Part shown: piece by piece, positions 1 through 8,625 of the stretch
Layout of the letters: every line of letters begins with the position of its first letter
How positions within the stretch are numbered: position 1 is the stretch's first letter
DNA from: Bifidobacterium reuteri DSM 23975
GTDB taxonomy: Bacteria; Actinomycetota; Actinomycetes; Actinomycetales; Bifidobacteriaceae
Direction of reading: 5' to 3'
Length of the DNA: 38,907 nucleotides
Assembly: GCF_000741695.1 (NCBI RefSeq)
Contig: NZ_JGZK01000009.1
Coordinates: 1 to 38,907 of the forward strand
Notes under the pieces: model-generated
Database searches by the model: none
The model's input: only the letters and a program-made list of their open reading frames with translations
What the model was told of the DNA's origin: nothing
Made by a program: the position numbers and the translations under genes

Positions 1-464
1 CCGCGGAGAAGGGGATCCGGACGCCCGCGCCGCACCCACATTACGGGAGGCCTGCGCCATGCGCCCCGAAGCGTCCATGCGGCCGGCCTGGTTCCTATCA
101 GCGGTCTGCGAACGTCCCCGCTCCCGGCGACAACACCCCCCGGATCATCGACGACAGGGCAGGAAAGTCATACCGGAACCGGCGACCCGGCCCCGACCAT
201 TCGGGACCTACCAAACATGGTAATGGGCGGGCCGTGCGGAAGCCGCCATGAACAATTGTGGCGGTCGCATCCCCGCAGCGCATCTCTGCCGCGGATGCCG
301 GGTTGGGGAAATACACAACGATGCGCATCCGTTTTCGCGCAAACGTCCAAAAACAACGTTCCTGACCGGGTGAACGTTCACAATGTGAGCATTACGTTTC
401 GTGTCAAGCTGGGCTCGCTTAGTTTCAAACGTTGTTACATCCATTACAGAGAGAAGAATCACCA
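1..464. other. Gene-free left flank and leader of the BASS transporter gene
   Basis: No convincing coding region is seen here. Short open frames exist on both strands, but they have no ribosome binding site and recognisable product. The first 330 bases are G+C-rich. From about 350 onward the sequence becomes A+T-richer and looks like a promoter region, with three AACGTT hexamers (355-360, 373-378, 428-433), one of them in the centre of a perfect 12-bp palindrome. A gene may end just left of the window, but nothing in the sequence shows it. Confidence 0.5.
370..381. promoter_or_regulatory. Perfect palindrome gtgaacgttcac, LacI-type operator candidate
   Basis: The 12-bp perfect palindrome GTGAACGTTCAC with a central CG resembles operators of LacI-family repressors. 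It lies 84 bp upstream of the start of the BASS transporter gene, and two further AACGTT copies flank it at 355-360 and 428-433. No LacI-family gene is in the window, so any regulator would be encoded elsewhere. Family assignment of the site is inference. Confidence 0.4.
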
Positions 465-1526
465 ATGGGAAAAGTTAAGGCCTTCGCTGATTGGCTGACC
501 AAATGGTTTACCGCCATCGTGGTCGTCTGGGCCGTGTTCAACTATTTCGTGCCGCAGGCCAGCCTGTGGGGCAAGCCGTACACCGGATACATGCTGGGCA
601 TCGTGTTGTTCGGCATGGGCCTGACCCTTACGCTTGACGATTTCAAGCGCATCCTCACCCAGCCGCTGATGGTCATTGTCGGTACGGTGGCCCACTTCGT
701 CATCATGCCGCTCATCGCCGTGCTGCTGTGCTGGATCTTCCGCCTTGACGGTGCGCTGGCTGTCGGCGTGATCCTTGTCGGCTGCTGCCCGTCCGGCACC
801 TCCTCCAACGTCATGAGCTATCTCTCCCGCGGTGATGTGGCGCTCGATGTCTCCATCGGCATCCTCTCCACGCTGTGCGCCCCGTTCATGATCCCGCTGC
901 TGATGCAGTGGCTCGCCTCCCAGTACGTGTCCGTGCCGGTGGAGTCCCTGTTCCTCAACGCCGTCAAGGTCGTGCTCTTCCCGATTGCCCTTGGTGTGGT
1001 GTGCCATATGATCTTCGGCAAGAAGATCGAGAAGGTCACCGTGGCACTGCCGATCGTCTCTCAGGTGGCCATCCTCCTGATCATCGGCGTGGTCGTCGCC
1101 GCCAACGGCCCGAAGCTGTTCGTGGCGTCCTCCCTCATGGCCATCCCGGTCGTGATCCTGCACAACCTGTCCGGCTACGCTCTTGGCTTCGGTTTCTCCA
1201 AGCTGATGTACAAGATCTACCCGAAGGGCTTCCGCTACGCTCAGCAGAAGGCCATCACGTTCGAGGTCGGCATGCAGGATTCCGCTCTGGGCGCGACCTT
1301 GGCCCTGACCTCCTTCGCATCCAACCCGATTGCCGCTGTGCCGTCCACCTTCTTCTCCGTGTGGCACAACATCTCCGGTTCCATTCTCTCCAGCTGGTGG
1401 CGCAACCACGATGACAAGCACGAAATCCACTGGGATTCCGACAATGGCGAGAAGGGTTCCGCCAAGGAATCCGATTCCGTGCACGCCTTTGACGCCGACA
1501 AGGCCGCTGCCAAGGCCGAGGCCTGA
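465..1526 (+). CDS. BASS-family (bile acid:sodium symporter-like) membrane transporter
   Basis: This 353-residue protein belongs to the bile acid:sodium symporter (BASS) family of secondary transporters in the cytoplasmic membrane. About nine to ten hydrophobic segments run from residue 15 to about 310. Two family signatures are visible: CCPSGTSSNVMSYLSRGDVA in the first half, which forms one of the crossover sodium-site regions, and FEVGMQDSALG in the second half. The last 40 residues are a charged cytoplasmic tail rich in Asp, Glu, Lys and Ala. I chose ATG 465 because the family starts here and a purine-rich stretch (gagagaag) lies just upstream; an ATG at 432 would add 11 atypical residues. 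The substrate cannot be read: family members carry bile acids, pyruvate, pantothenate or other organic anions. The gene stands alone, with a hairpin about 40 bp downstream. Confidence 0.88.
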   Translation: MGKVKAFADWLTKWFTAIVVVWAVFNYFVPQASLWGKPYTGYMLGIVLFGMGLTLTLDDFKRILTQPLMVIVGTVAHFVIMPLIAVLLCWIFRLDGALAVGVILVGCCPSGTSSNVMSYLSRGDVALDVSIGILSTLCAPFMIPLLMQWLASQYVSVPVESLFLNAVKVVLFPIALGVVCHMIFGKKIEKVTVALPIVSQVAILLIIGVVVAANGPKLFVASSLMAIPVVILHNLSGYALGFGFSKLMYKIYPKGFRYAQQKAITFEVGMQDSALGATLALTSFASNPIAAVPSTFFSVWHNISGSILSSWWRNHDDKHEIHWDSDNGEKGSAKESDSVHAFDADKAAAKAEA

Positions 1527-1567
1527 TCGCCGAAGTGGTATACTGATTCATAACTGAAGATGTAGCG

Positions 1568-1601
1568 GTGCCCCCGAGTGACATGGACTCCTCGGGGGCA
1601 C
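1568..1601 (+). terminator. Hairpin downstream of the BASS transporter gene
   Basis: A perfect 11-bp stem (gtgcccccgag, 1568-1578, with ctcgggggcac, 1591-1601) encloses a 12-nt loop. It lies 41 bp after the transporter stop. Only a weak T-run follows (cttgctg), so termination may be inefficient or factor-dependent. Confidence 0.6.
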
Positions 1602-1677
1602 TTGCTGTCTGGGGCCGGTCTGGCTTTGTCTGGCTTTGTCTGGCCGCGCCTGATGCCCGGAGGATTCGGGCGCGTCG

Positions 1678-1706
1678 TTGTCCGAGGAAATCGTATTATA
1701 GATATT
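1678..1706 (+). promoter_or_regulatory. Candidate promoter of the rpsL-rpsG-fusA operon
   Basis: TTGTCC (1678-1683) and GATATT (1701-1706) are 17 bp apart, in the most A+T-rich stretch upstream of rpsL. TATTAT at 1694-1699 is an alternative -10. The start of transcription would lie near 1713, giving a leader of about 230 nt. This is by eye only. Confidence 0.35.
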
Positions 1707-1944
1707 TGTGTGTGCCGACGGTGCGCCTTATGTAACAGGTGCAGCGCTGGGATATCCTTCACGCCGATGAATGCTCGCAGCAATGCGAAGGCAGGAGGCG
1801 AGAAGGCCATCGGGCCGGTGGACTGGGCTGCTTTTTACACTTCGCGAAGCGCGGATTGAACGTGCGAGACGATTCGGTGAAAAGTGTGGGCGCAGTGCGG
1901 CGGTCACACGAAAGAAAAGAAACCACCGAATCGGAGAATTCAAG

Positions 1945-2316
1945 TTGCCTACTATTGAACAGCTCGTCCGCAAGGGACGTCAGGCAAAGCCGAAGAAGTC
2001 CAAGACTTTGGCACTGAAGGGAAGCCCGCTGCGTCGCGGCGTGTGCACCCGTGTCTACACCACCACCCCGAAGAAGCCGAACTCGGCACTGCGTAAGGTC
2101 GCCCGTGTTCGCCTGTCCTCCGGCGTCGAAGTCACCGCCTACATTCCGGGCGAGGGCCACAACCTGCAGGAGCACTCCATCGTGCTCGTGCGCGGCGGCC
2201 GTGTGAAGGATCTGCCGGGTGTGCGTTACCACATCGTGCGTGGTGCGCTCGATACCCAGGGTGTCAAGGACCGTAAGCAGGGTCGTTCCCTGTATGGAGC
2301 AAAGAAGGCGAAGTAA
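1945..2316 (+). CDS. rpsL: 30S ribosomal protein S12
   Basis: Ribosomal protein S12 sits at the decoding centre of the 30S subunit and controls translational accuracy; mutations in it give streptomycin resistance. The 123-residue length is normal for actinobacteria. Conserved segments are [11 protein letters not shown] at the start, the streptomycin-site loop [18 protein letters not shown] and the [14 protein letters not shown] segment. Both usual resistance positions carry the wild-type lysine (KKPN and RVKDLPG). The start is the TTG at 1945: it gives the conserved N-terminus PTIEQ after the initiator, and GGAGA lies 7 bp upstream. An upstream ATG would add about 58 unrelated residues. It is the first gene of the str operon and is separated from rpsG by 5 bp. 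Confidence 0.97.
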   Translation: MPTIEQLVRKGRQAKPKKSKTLALKGSPLRRGVCTRVYTTTPKKPNSALRKVARVRLSSGVEVTAYIPGEGHNLQEHSIVLVRGGRVKDLPGVRYHIVRGALDTQGVKDRKQGRSLYGAKKAK

Positions 2317-2321
2317 GAGAT

Positions 2322-2792
2322 ATGTCACGTAAGGGACCTTCCAAGAAGCACGTCGTGCTGCCCGATCCGATCTACGGTTCCACCGTGGTGGCGCAGCTCA
2401 TCAACAAGATTCTGCTTGACGGCAAGAAGTCGATCGCCGAGGACATCGTGTACTCCGCTCTCGACATGGTCAAGGAGAAGTCCGACCAGGAGCCGGTGGC
2501 CGTGCTCAAGCGCGCCCTGGACAACATCCGTCCGTCCCTCGAGGTCCGCTCCCGCCGCGTCGGTGGCGCCACCTACCAGGTGCCGGTCGAGGTCAAGCCG
2601 AACCGCGCCAACACGCTGTCGCTGCGCTGGCTGACCGACTTCTCCCGCGCCCGTCGTGAGAAGACCATGGCCGAGCGTCTGGCCAACGAGATCCTGGATG
2701 CCTCCAACGGCCTCGGTGCTTCTGTCAAGCGTCGCGAGGATACTCATAAGATGGCAGAGGCCAACAAGGCCTTCGCGCATTACCGCTGGTAA
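2322..2792 (+). CDS. rpsG: 30S ribosomal protein S7
   Basis: S7 is a primary 16S rRNA-binding protein that starts assembly of the 30S head and contacts tRNA in the E site. The 156-residue length is standard. Hallmarks visible are the N-terminal MSRKG, the central [15 protein letters not shown] loop and the C-terminal [21 protein letters not shown]. In many bacteria S7 also represses its own operon by binding the S12-S7 intergenic RNA. Here that gap is only 5 bp, so any such control must use another site. It lies between rpsL and fusA (24 bp to fusA) and is co-transcribed with them. Confidence 0.97.
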   Translation: MSRKGPSKKHVVLPDPIYGSTVVAQLINKILLDGKKSIAEDIVYSALDMVKEKSDQEPVAVLKRALDNIRPSLEVRSRRVGGATYQVPVEVKPNRANTLSLRWLTDFSRARREKTMAERLANEILDASNGLGASVKRREDTHKMAEANKAFAHYRW

Positions 2793-2816
2793 TCCAGAGA
2801 GAAATAAGGAACAACG

Positions 2817-4940
2817 ATGGCTGAAGAGATTTCGGATCTTCACAACGTCCGTAACATCGGCATCATGGCTCACATCGATGCCGGTAAGACCACCACTACC
2901 GAGCGTATCCTGTACTACACCGGTAAGAGCTACAAGATCGGTGAGGTCCACGATGGCGCCGCCACCATGGACTTCATGGCTCAGGAGCAGGAGCGCGGCA
3001 TCACCATTCAGTCCGCCGCCACCACCTGCTTCTGGAACCGTCAGACCCATGACACCGACGAGAAGTTCCAGATCAACATCATCGATACCCCTGGCCACGT
3101 GGACTTCACGGCCGAGGTGGAGCGCTCCCTGCGTGTGCTCGATGGCGCTGTCGCCGTGTTCGATGGCAAGGAAGGCGTGGAGCCGCAGTCCGAGACCGTG
3201 TGGCGTCAGGCCGACAAGTACGGCGTTCCGCGTATCTGCTTCGTCAACAAGATGGACAAGCTGGGCGCGAACTTCTACTACTCCGTCGACACCATCCGCG
3301 AGAAGCTGGGCGCTGACCCGATCGTGATGCAGCTGCCGATGGGTGCCGAAAGCGACTTCACCGGCGTCATCGACCTAGTCGAGATGAAGGCCTACGACTG
3401 GAACACCGGCGACGAGCTGGGTGCTCACTACAACATGGACCCGATTCCGGAAGAGTACCAGGAGAAGGCCCAGGAATACCACGAGAAGCTTGTCGAGGCC
3501 GCCGCTGAAGCCAACGACGAACTCATGAACAAGTTCTTCGAGGAAGGCGACCTGTCCAAGGAAGAGATCCGCGCCGGCGTGCGTCAGCTGACCATCGCCA
3601 AGAAGGCCTTCCCGGTCTTCTGCGGTTCCGCCTTCAAGGACAAGGGTGTGCAGCCGATGCTGGACGCCGTCATCGATTACCTGCCGTCCCCCGAGGACGT
3701 GCCGGCCATCAAGGGCTACCAGCCTGGTGACGAGTCCATCGAGATCGACCGCAAGCCCACCAAGACCGATCCGTTCTCGGCCCTGGTCTTCAAGATCTCC
3801 ACCCACCCGTTCTACGGCAAGCTCGTGTTCGTGCGCGTGTACTCCGGCTCCGTCAAGCCGGGTGACTCCGTGCTCGACTCCACCCGCGAGAAGAAGGAAC
3901 GTATCGGCAAGATCTTCCAGATGCACGCCGATAAGGAGAACCCGATGGATGTGGCCGATGCCGGCAACATCTACACCTTCGTGGGTCTGAAGAACGTCAC
4001 CACCGGTGACACCCTGTGCGCCATCGACAACCCGATCACCCTCGACTCCATGACCTTCCCGGATCCTGTGATCCAGGTGGCCGTCGAGCCGAAGACCAAG
4101 GCCGATCAGGAGAAGATGGGCATCGCCCTCGCCAAGCTGGCCGAAGAGGATCCGACCTTCCAGGTCACCACCGACGAAGAGTCCGGCCAGACGCTGATCG
4201 CCGGCATGGGCGAGCTCCAGCTCGACATCATCGTCGACCGTATGCGTCGCGAGTTCAAGGTTGAGTGCAACCAGGGCAAGCCGCAGGTCGCCTACCGCGA
4301 GACCATCCGCAAGGCCGTCATGGACCAGGGCTACACCCACAAGAAGCAGACCGGTGGTTCCGGCCAGTTCGCAAAGGTCCTGATGAACTTCGAGCCGCTC
4401 GACACCACCGAGGGCAAGACCTTCGAGTTCGAGAACGCCGTCACCGGCGGTCACATCTCCCAGGAGTTCATCCCGTCCATCGAGGCTGGCGTCAAGGAGG
4501 CCATGGAATCCGGTATTCTCGCCGGCTTCCCGGTCGTGGGCGTCAAGGCCACCGTCACCGATGGCCAGATGCACCCGGTCGACTCCTCCGAAATGGCCTT
4601 CAAGCTTGCAGGTTCCATGTGCTTCAAGGAAGCTGCTCCCAAGGCCAAGCCGGTCATCCTCGAGCCCATTATGAAGGTCGAGGTTCGTACTCCTGAGGAG
4701 TACATGGGTGAGGTCATCGGCGATCTGAACCAGCGTCGTGGCAACATCCAGTCCATGACCGACGCCATCGGCGTCAAGGTCATCGACGCCAAGGTGCCGC
4801 TGTCCGAGATGTTCGGCTACATCGGCGACCTGCGTTCCAAGACCCAGGGTCGCGCCATGTTCACCATGGAAATGGACTCCTACGCCGAGGTGCCGAAGAG
4901 CGTCTCCGACGAGATCATCAAGGCTCAGCGCGGCGAGTGA
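2817..4940 (+). CDS. fusA: Translation elongation factor G
   Basis: EF-G is the GTPase that drives translocation of tRNA and mRNA on the ribosome, and splits ribosomes together with RRF. The 707-residue length is normal. G-domain motifs are G1 AHIDAGKTT (near residue 18), the switch II region DTPGHVDF and NKMD. Domain II, the III/V ferredoxin-like folds and the domain IV loop (GGSGQFAKV, then GGHISQEF) follow in order. A consensus-like ribosome binding site (aaggaac) precedes ATG 2817. It is the third gene of the operon. The 174-bp gap to tuf contains a strong hairpin and a promoter candidate, so tuf can be expressed separately. No irregularity is seen. Confidence 0.98.
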   Translation: MAEEISDLHNVRNIGIMAHIDAGKTTTTERILYYTGKSYKIGEVHDGAATMDFMAQEQERGITIQSAATTCFWNRQTHDTDEKFQINIIDTPGHVDFTAEVERSLRVLDGAVAVFDGKEGVEPQSETVWRQADKYGVPRICFVNKMDKLGANFYYSVDTIREKLGADPIVMQLPMGAESDFTGVIDLVEMKAYDWNTGDELGAHYNMDPIPEEYQEKAQEYHEKLVEAAAEANDELMNKFFEEGDLSKEEIRAGVRQLTIAKKAFPVFCGSAFKDKGVQPMLDAVIDYLPSPEDVPAIKGYQPGDESIEIDRKPTKTDPFSALVFKISTHPFYGKLVFVRVYSGSVKPGDSVLDSTREKKERIGKIFQMHADKENPMDVADAGNIYTFVGLKNVTTGDTLCAIDNPITLDSMTFPDPVIQVAVEPKTKADQEKMGIALAKLAEEDPTFQVTTDEESGQTLIAGMGELQLDIIVDRMRREFKVECNQGKPQVAYRETIRKAVMDQGYTHKKQTGGSGQFAKVLMNFEPLDTTEGKTFEFENAVTGGHISQEFIPSIEAGVKEAMESGILAGFPVVGVKATVTDGQMHPVDSSEMAFKLAGSMCFKEAAPKAKPVILEPIMKVEVRTPEEYMGEVIGDLNQRRGNIQSMTDAIGVKVIDAKVPLSEMFGYIGDLRSKTQGRAMFTMEMDSYAEVPKSVSDEIIKAQRGE

Positions 4941-4971
4941 CACGCGCCACAGTCAAGGCTAGCCAGTGTCT

Positions 4972-5005
4972 CCAGTCAGCGGTAAAATCGTGTACCGCTG
5001 ACTGG
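4972..5005 (+). terminator. Perfect 13-bp hairpin between fusA and tuf
   Basis: The arms ccagtcagcggta (4972-4984) and taccgctgactgg (4993-5005) are perfect complements around an 8-nt loop. The hairpin lies 31 bp after the fusA stop and 18 bp before a candidate tuf -35 box. The following bases (gttctggctcctc) do not form a clean T-run. It may act as a partial terminator, an RNase stop that stabilises the upstream mRNA, or an attenuator that lets some transcripts read on into tuf. Confidence 0.65.
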
Positions 5006-5022
5006 GTTCTGGCTCCTCAATG

Positions 5023-5051
5023 TGGCACATAACCCAGAAACCCAGTACAAT
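5023..5051 (+). promoter_or_regulatory. Candidate tuf promoter
   Basis: TACAAT at 5046-5051 is a good -10 box. TGGCAC at 5023-5028, 17 bp upstream, is a poor to fair -35 box. Transcription would begin near 5058 and give a leader of about 57 nt. The position directly after the fusA hairpin fits an extra promoter that raises EF-Tu expression over the rest of the operon. Confidence 0.5.
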
Positions 5052-5114
5052 AGAGCGAGTGCCTATGCGAAAGCGCATGGGAAACTCACGAGACGTCCAG
5101 GAGGACAAAGAGTA

Positions 5115-6314
5115 ATGGCAAAGGAAAAGTACGAGCGTACTAAGCCGCACGTTAACATTGGTACCATCGGCCACGTCGATCACGGTAAGACTACCCTGAC
5201 TGCCGCCATCTCCAAGGTTCTGTACGAGGAGTACCCGGATATCAACACTGAGTACGACTTCAACCAGATCGACTCCGCTCCGGAAGAGGCCGCCCGCGGT
5301 ATCACCATCAACATCTCCCACATCGAGTACCAGACCGCTAAGCGTCACTACGCTCACGTCGACTGCCCGGGCCACGCTGACTTCGTGAAGAACATGATCA
5401 CCGGTGCTGCCCAGATGGATGGTGCTATCCTCGTTGTGGCCGCCACCGATGGCCCGATGGCTCAGACCCGCGAGCACGTGCTGCTCGCTCGTCAGGTTGG
5501 CGTGCCGAAGATCCTCGTCGCTCTGAACAAGTGCGATATGGTTGAGGACGAAGAGCTGATCGAGCTCGTTGAGGAAGAGGTCCGTGACCTCCTCGACGAG
5601 AACGGCTTCGATCGTGACTGCCCGGTCATCCGTGTGTCCGCTTACGGCGCTCTGCACAATGACGCTCCGGATCACGAGCACTGGGTTGAGCAGATCAAGA
5701 AGCTCATGGACGCCGTCGACGAGTACATCCCGACCCCGGTTCACGATCTGGACAAGCCGTTCCTGATGCCTATCGAGGACGTCTTCACCATCTCCGGCCG
5801 TGGTACCGTCGTCACCGGTCGTGTGGAGCGTGGCCAGCTGGCCGTCAACTCCCCGGTCGAGATCGTCGGCGTTCGTCCGACCCAGTCCACCACCGTGACC
5901 TCCATCGAGACCTTCCATAAGACCATGGACTCCTGCGAGGCTGGCGACAACACCGGTCTGCTGCTCCGCGGTATCAACCGTACCGACGTTGAGCGTGGCC
6001 AGGTTCTGGCCAAGCCGGGCTCCGTCACCCCGCACACCAAGTTCGAGGGTGAGGTCTACGTGCTGACCAAGGACGAGGGTGGCCGTCACTCGCCGTTCTT
6101 CTCCAACTACCGTCCGCAGTTCTACTTCCGCACCACCGACGTCACCGGCGTCATCGAGTTGCCGGAAGGCGTCGAGATGGTTCAGCCTGGCGATCACGCC
6201 ACCTTCACCGTTGAGCTGATTCAGCCCATCGCTATGGAGGAAGGCCTGACCTTCGCTGTGCGTGAAGGTGGCCACACCGTTGGCTCCGGCCGTGTGACCA
6301 AGGTCATCGCCTGA
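5115..6314 (+). CDS. tuf: Translation elongation factor Tu
   Basis: EF-Tu carries aminoacyl-tRNA to the ribosomal A site in a GTP-dependent way and is the most abundant bacterial protein. It has 399 residues, the actinobacterial length. GTPase motifs are [10 protein letters not shown], the switch II segment DCPGHADF and NKCD; domains II and III follow (TGRVERG, then the C-terminal [13 protein letters not shown]). ATG 5115 is supported by a strong AGGAGG at 5099-5104, 10 bp upstream, and by the family N-terminus [14 protein letters not shown]. Codon use is strongly biased, as expected for a highly expressed gene. It ends just before a classical terminator. Confidence 0.98.
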   Translation: MAKEKYERTKPHVNIGTIGHVDHGKTTLTAAISKVLYEEYPDINTEYDFNQIDSAPEEAARGITINISHIEYQTAKRHYAHVDCPGHADFVKNMITGAAQMDGAILVVAATDGPMAQTREHVLLARQVGVPKILVALNKCDMVEDEELIELVEEEVRDLLDENGFDRDCPVIRVSAYGALHNDAPDHEHWVEQIKKLMDAVDEYIPTPVHDLDKPFLMPIEDVFTISGRGTVVTGRVERGQLAVNSPVEIVGVRPTQSTTVTSIETFHKTMDSCEAGDNTGLLLRGINRTDVERGQVLAKPGSVTPHTKFEGEVYVLTKDEGGRHSPFFSNYRPQFYFRTTDVTGVIELPEGVEMVQPGDHATFTVELIQPIAMEEGLTFAVREGGHTVGSGRVTKVIA

Positions 6315-6360
6315 TTATCATCAGACATGATTTCCCGTCACGCTTGAACTAGCGTAGTAC

Positions 6361-6393
6361 ATCCCCCTTGGTTCGCGCCAAGGGGGATTTTTT
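6361..6393 (+). terminator. Rho-independent terminator of the str operon
   Basis: An 11-bp stem (atcccccttgg, 6361-6371, with ccaagggggat, 6378-6388) with the loop ttcgcg is followed by a run of six T (6388-6393). This is the strongest intrinsic terminator in the window and closes tuf. Confidence 0.93.
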
Positions 6394-6459
6394 ATGCTGA
6401 TTTCAACCGTTGCGGACCTGCGGCAGTTTATAGTTGATAACTGAGCAGGAAGGCAGCAT

Positions 6460-7143
6460 ATGCGGGTTTTTGATTTTGACGGCACCATATATGACGGCGA
6501 AAGCCTGTTCGACCTCTATCTGTTCAGTGCCCGTTATGATGTGAAAGTGTTTCGTCACCTGGCACCGGTGCTTCGATACGCCATCAAATACAAACTCGGC
6601 AAGGCCACGTTGGAGCAGATGGAGCACGGAGTTGGCAAGGTCACTCGCAAATACCTGCAGGACCTGGCCAAGTCCAGATCGATTGACGGTCTACGCACGC
6701 AGGCGTTGGACAATGCGGTGAAAGCGGGACTTGACAAGGATGTCATGGTTGCAGACGCGTCCGTCATCGGAGCCGACGATTTGGATGGTGGCTTGAAGTC
6801 ATTGGTCAATGCGTTCTGGGATCGCAATATGTCCAAGATCAAGCCGTGGTACGAACCCAGACCGGATGATGTGATTTTGACCGCGTCGTTTGATGTGACT
6901 GTGGGGGAGGCGTGCCGCCGGCTTGGAGTACACAATCTCATTGCCTCGACCATCGACCCCAGAACATTCGAGGTGACGTATCTCAATTTCAACACCAACA
7001 AGCCGAAGCGCCTGTGCGAAGTACTTGGCCCGGATGCGGTGATTGATGAATTCTATACGGACAGCGCGTTCGACCAGCCGATGATCGATATGGCCCGCAA
7101 GGGTTTCATGGTCAAAGGCAATGTCATAACACAGGTGAAATAA
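6460..7143 (+). CDS. HAD-superfamily phosphatase (SerB/PSP-like subfamily)
   Basis: This 227-residue cytoplasmic protein opens with FDFDGTIYDGES. That is the DxDGT motif of haloacid dehalogenase-type hydrolases, in which the first Asp is the phospho-accepting nucleophile. Motif II (TASFD, near residue 145) and the late aspartate-containing FYTDSAFDQPM segment (motif IV position) follow, so the catalytic set looks complete. A helical cap of about 90 residues sits between motifs I and II, as in C1-capped, phosphoserine phosphatase-like members. The substrate is unknown; distant members act on phosphoserine or on lipid phosphates. AGGAAGG lies just upstream of ATG 6460. The gene stands alone between the tuf terminator and the alcohol dehydrogenase. 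Confidence 0.82.
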   Translation: MRVFDFDGTIYDGESLFDLYLFSARYDVKVFRHLAPVLRYAIKYKLGKATLEQMEHGVGKVTRKYLQDLAKSRSIDGLRTQALDNAVKAGLDKDVMVADASVIGADDLDGGLKSLVNAFWDRNMSKIKPWYEPRPDDVILTASFDVTVGEACRRLGVHNLIASTIDPRTFEVTYLNFNTNKPKRLCEVLGPDAVIDEFYTDSAFDQPMIDMARKGFMVKGNVITQVK

Positions 7144-7248
7144 CGTAAAGGCATGGATTGGCATGTGCATTGCCTATTGGATATCGACTGGGAAACGGTA
7201 TTCAATAGAGTGCGCTGGATGACTGCCTGACGCGTGTGCCCCCAATCG

Positions 7249-7277
7249 TTGGCGGTGATGACGGCAGCTAATATATC
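7249..7277 (+). promoter_or_regulatory. Candidate promoter of the zinc alcohol dehydrogenase gene
   Basis: TTGGCG (7249-7254) and TATATC (7272-7277) are spaced by 17 bp, ending 40 bp upstream of the start codon. TAATAT at 7269-7274 is an alternative -10. By eye only. Confidence 0.4.
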
Positions 7278-7316
7278 AGGCAACGATATCCTCAACGACA
7301 AGTCAAAGGAGTGGGT

Positions 7317-8360
7317 ATGAGCGATACCATGAAAGCCGCTGTTTTCGTCAAGCCGGGAACTATCGCGGTGGAGGAGATTCCCAAGGCGCGGGTACAGCAG
7401 GACGACGATGTCGTGATCCGCGTTGTCCGCGCGTGCGTATGCGGCTCAGACCTGTGGTTCTACCGTGGATTGTCCGGGCAGGAGCCCAACAGTCAGATCG
7501 GCCATGAGGCCATCGGCGTAGTCGAAGAGGTCGGTTCGGCTGTCGAAAGCGTCAAGACGGGGGATTTCGTGATTGTGCCGTTCCCGTTCAGCTGCGGCAA
7601 GTGCCCGGTGTGCAAGGCCGGATTCGAATCCGTATGCCCCCACGGCGGATACTTCTCCGCCAGCCAGGCCGAATACCTGCGCGTTCCGGAAGCCGATGGC
7701 ACGTTGGTCAAGGTGCCTGGCTCACCGGAGGATTATGACGATGCCACGCTGGCCTCCCTGCTGACCATCTCCGATGTGATGTCTACCGGGTATCATGCCG
7801 CCGCATCCGCCGAGGTCAAGCCCGGTGACACCGCCGTGGTGATGGGTGACGGCGCCGTGGGTCTATGCGGCGTGATCGCCGCCAAGATGCGCGGGGCTAC
7901 GCGCATCATCGCCATGAGCCGCCATGAGGATCGAGCGGCGCTGGCCCGCGAATTCGGCGCCACCGATATCGTGCCCGAGCGTGATCAGGCCGCCATCGAC
8001 AAGGTGCTGGCGATGACCGACGGCTACGGTGCGGACGCCGTGCTCGAATGCGTGGGCTCCAAGCAGTCCTTCGACACCGCCATTGCGCTGGTCCGTCGCG
8101 GCGGTGTGATTGGCCGTGTCGGTCTGCCGCATGATGTGACCATCAGCGCCGAGGGCACGTTCTACGGCAACATCGGCATCAAGGGCGGTCCGGCGCCGGT
8201 CCGTCACTACGACATCGACGGTGGCTTGCTGGATGCCGTACTCAAGCACGAGATCAATCCCGGTCGCGTGTTCACCGCCGAATACGATCTTGACCATATT
8301 CAGGATGCCTATGAGGCGATGGACCAGCGCAAGGTCATCAAGGCGCTGATTCGCTTCTGA
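7317..8360 (+). CDS. Zinc-dependent alcohol dehydrogenase family (MDR) oxidoreductase
   Basis: A 347-residue medium-chain dehydrogenase/reductase that oxidises or reduces an alcohol/carbonyl pair with NAD(P). The catalytic-zinc ligands are visible as CGSD (near residue 39) and GHE (near 62). The structural-zinc lobe is CGKCPVCKAGFESVC (about 91-105). The Rossmann segment follows in the second half, with VVMGDGAVGLCGVIAAK as the glycine-rich loop. Substrate and cofactor preference are not readable. ATG 7317 is chosen because AAAGGAG ends 5 bp upstream; an in-frame GTG at 7311 overlaps that site and is unlikely. It has its own promoter candidate and no obvious operon partner. Confidence 0.88.
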   Translation: MSDTMKAAVFVKPGTIAVEEIPKARVQQDDDVVIRVVRACVCGSDLWFYRGLSGQEPNSQIGHEAIGVVEEVGSAVESVKTGDFVIVPFPFSCGKCPVCKAGFESVCPHGGYFSASQAEYLRVPEADGTLVKVPGSPEDYDDATLASLLTISDVMSTGYHAAASAEVKPGDTAVVMGDGAVGLCGVIAAKMRGATRIIAMSRHEDRAALAREFGATDIVPERDQAAIDKVLAMTDGYGADAVLECVGSKQSFDTAIALVRRGGVIGRVGLPHDVTISAEGTFYGNIGIKGGPAPVRHYDIDGGLLDAVLKHEINPGRVFTAEYDLDHIQDAYEAMDQRKVIKALIRF

Positions 8361-8375
8361 GATTTGCGGGTGCGT

Positions 8376-8401
8376 GTCGAGAGAATGTCGAGAGAATGTC
8401 G
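8376..8401 (+). repeat. 11-bp tandem direct repeat after the alcohol dehydrogenase gene
   Basis: The unit gtcgagagaat occurs twice in a row (8376-8386, 8387-8397) and is followed by a partial third copy (gtcg). It begins 15 bp after the stop codon. Probably a simple slippage repeat. Confidence 0.6.
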
Positions 8402-8414
8402 TTACACACGCTAA

Positions 8415-8467
8415 AAGCGTCAGTATGTATGTGGGTTGACGAACATTTCTCATACATACTGACGCTT
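8415..8467 (+). terminator. Perfect 17-bp inverted repeat downstream of the alcohol dehydrogenase gene
   Basis: aagcgtcagtatgtatg (8415-8431) is perfectly complementary to 8451-8467, with a 19-nt spacer. There is no T-run, so a strong intrinsic terminator is not certain. Because the arms are A/T-rich and the next gene is convergent, it could serve transcripts from both sides or be the footprint of a small element. Confidence 0.55.
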
Positions 8468-8511
8468 CGGCGCGCAATACACGAATTAATGACGCAGTAA
8501 GTAGTGGTCTG

Positions 8512-8619
8512 CTCGTAATTGTCTGTGTGGGTGGCCCCTTTGATGAGGGGCTAGCAGCGAATCTGAATAAGCTGAATAGGGAAGAGACCGAGCCTGAACT
8601 CCTCAATTATTAGCGAGAC
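8512..8619 (+). repeat. Dispersed MITE/BOX-like intergenic repeat, copy 1
   Basis: About 108 bases that align along most of their length with the reverse complement of 29,790-29,888. Shared blocks are ctcgtaattg, gcccct/gatgaggggct, agcagcgaa.ctga, gaatctga-like sequence and cctcaattattagygagac. The ends read GTCTCGYTAATAATTGAG and GCTCGTAATTG, i.e. they are imperfect terminal inverted repeats. A small hairpin with a CCCC/GGGG stem lies inside. It codes for nothing I can support and abuts the stop codon of the DUF2442 gene. Confidence 0.65.
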
Positions 8620-8625
8620 GGGCCA

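Larger units (their letters stand above)
1527..1944 (+). other. Intergenic region and long leader of the str operon
   Basis: About 420 bases between the transporter and rpsL. It holds the transporter hairpin, a tandem repeat of the 10-mer tggctttgtc near 1616-1643 (two full copies plus a part), a promoter candidate near 1678-1706 and then roughly 235 bases of untranslated leader. Long leaders are common on ribosomal-protein operons, but I see no clear conserved riboregulator structure in this one. No gene is supported. Confidence 0.5.

Noticed and set aside
3375..4943. Long open frame on the minus strand over fusA (522 codons); a similar one at 4,959-6,275 over tuf
   Set aside because: Both are mirror images of highly biased codon use in EF-G and EF-Tu; the translations are repetitive Leu/Gly/Asp/Val/His-rich and resemble no protein.
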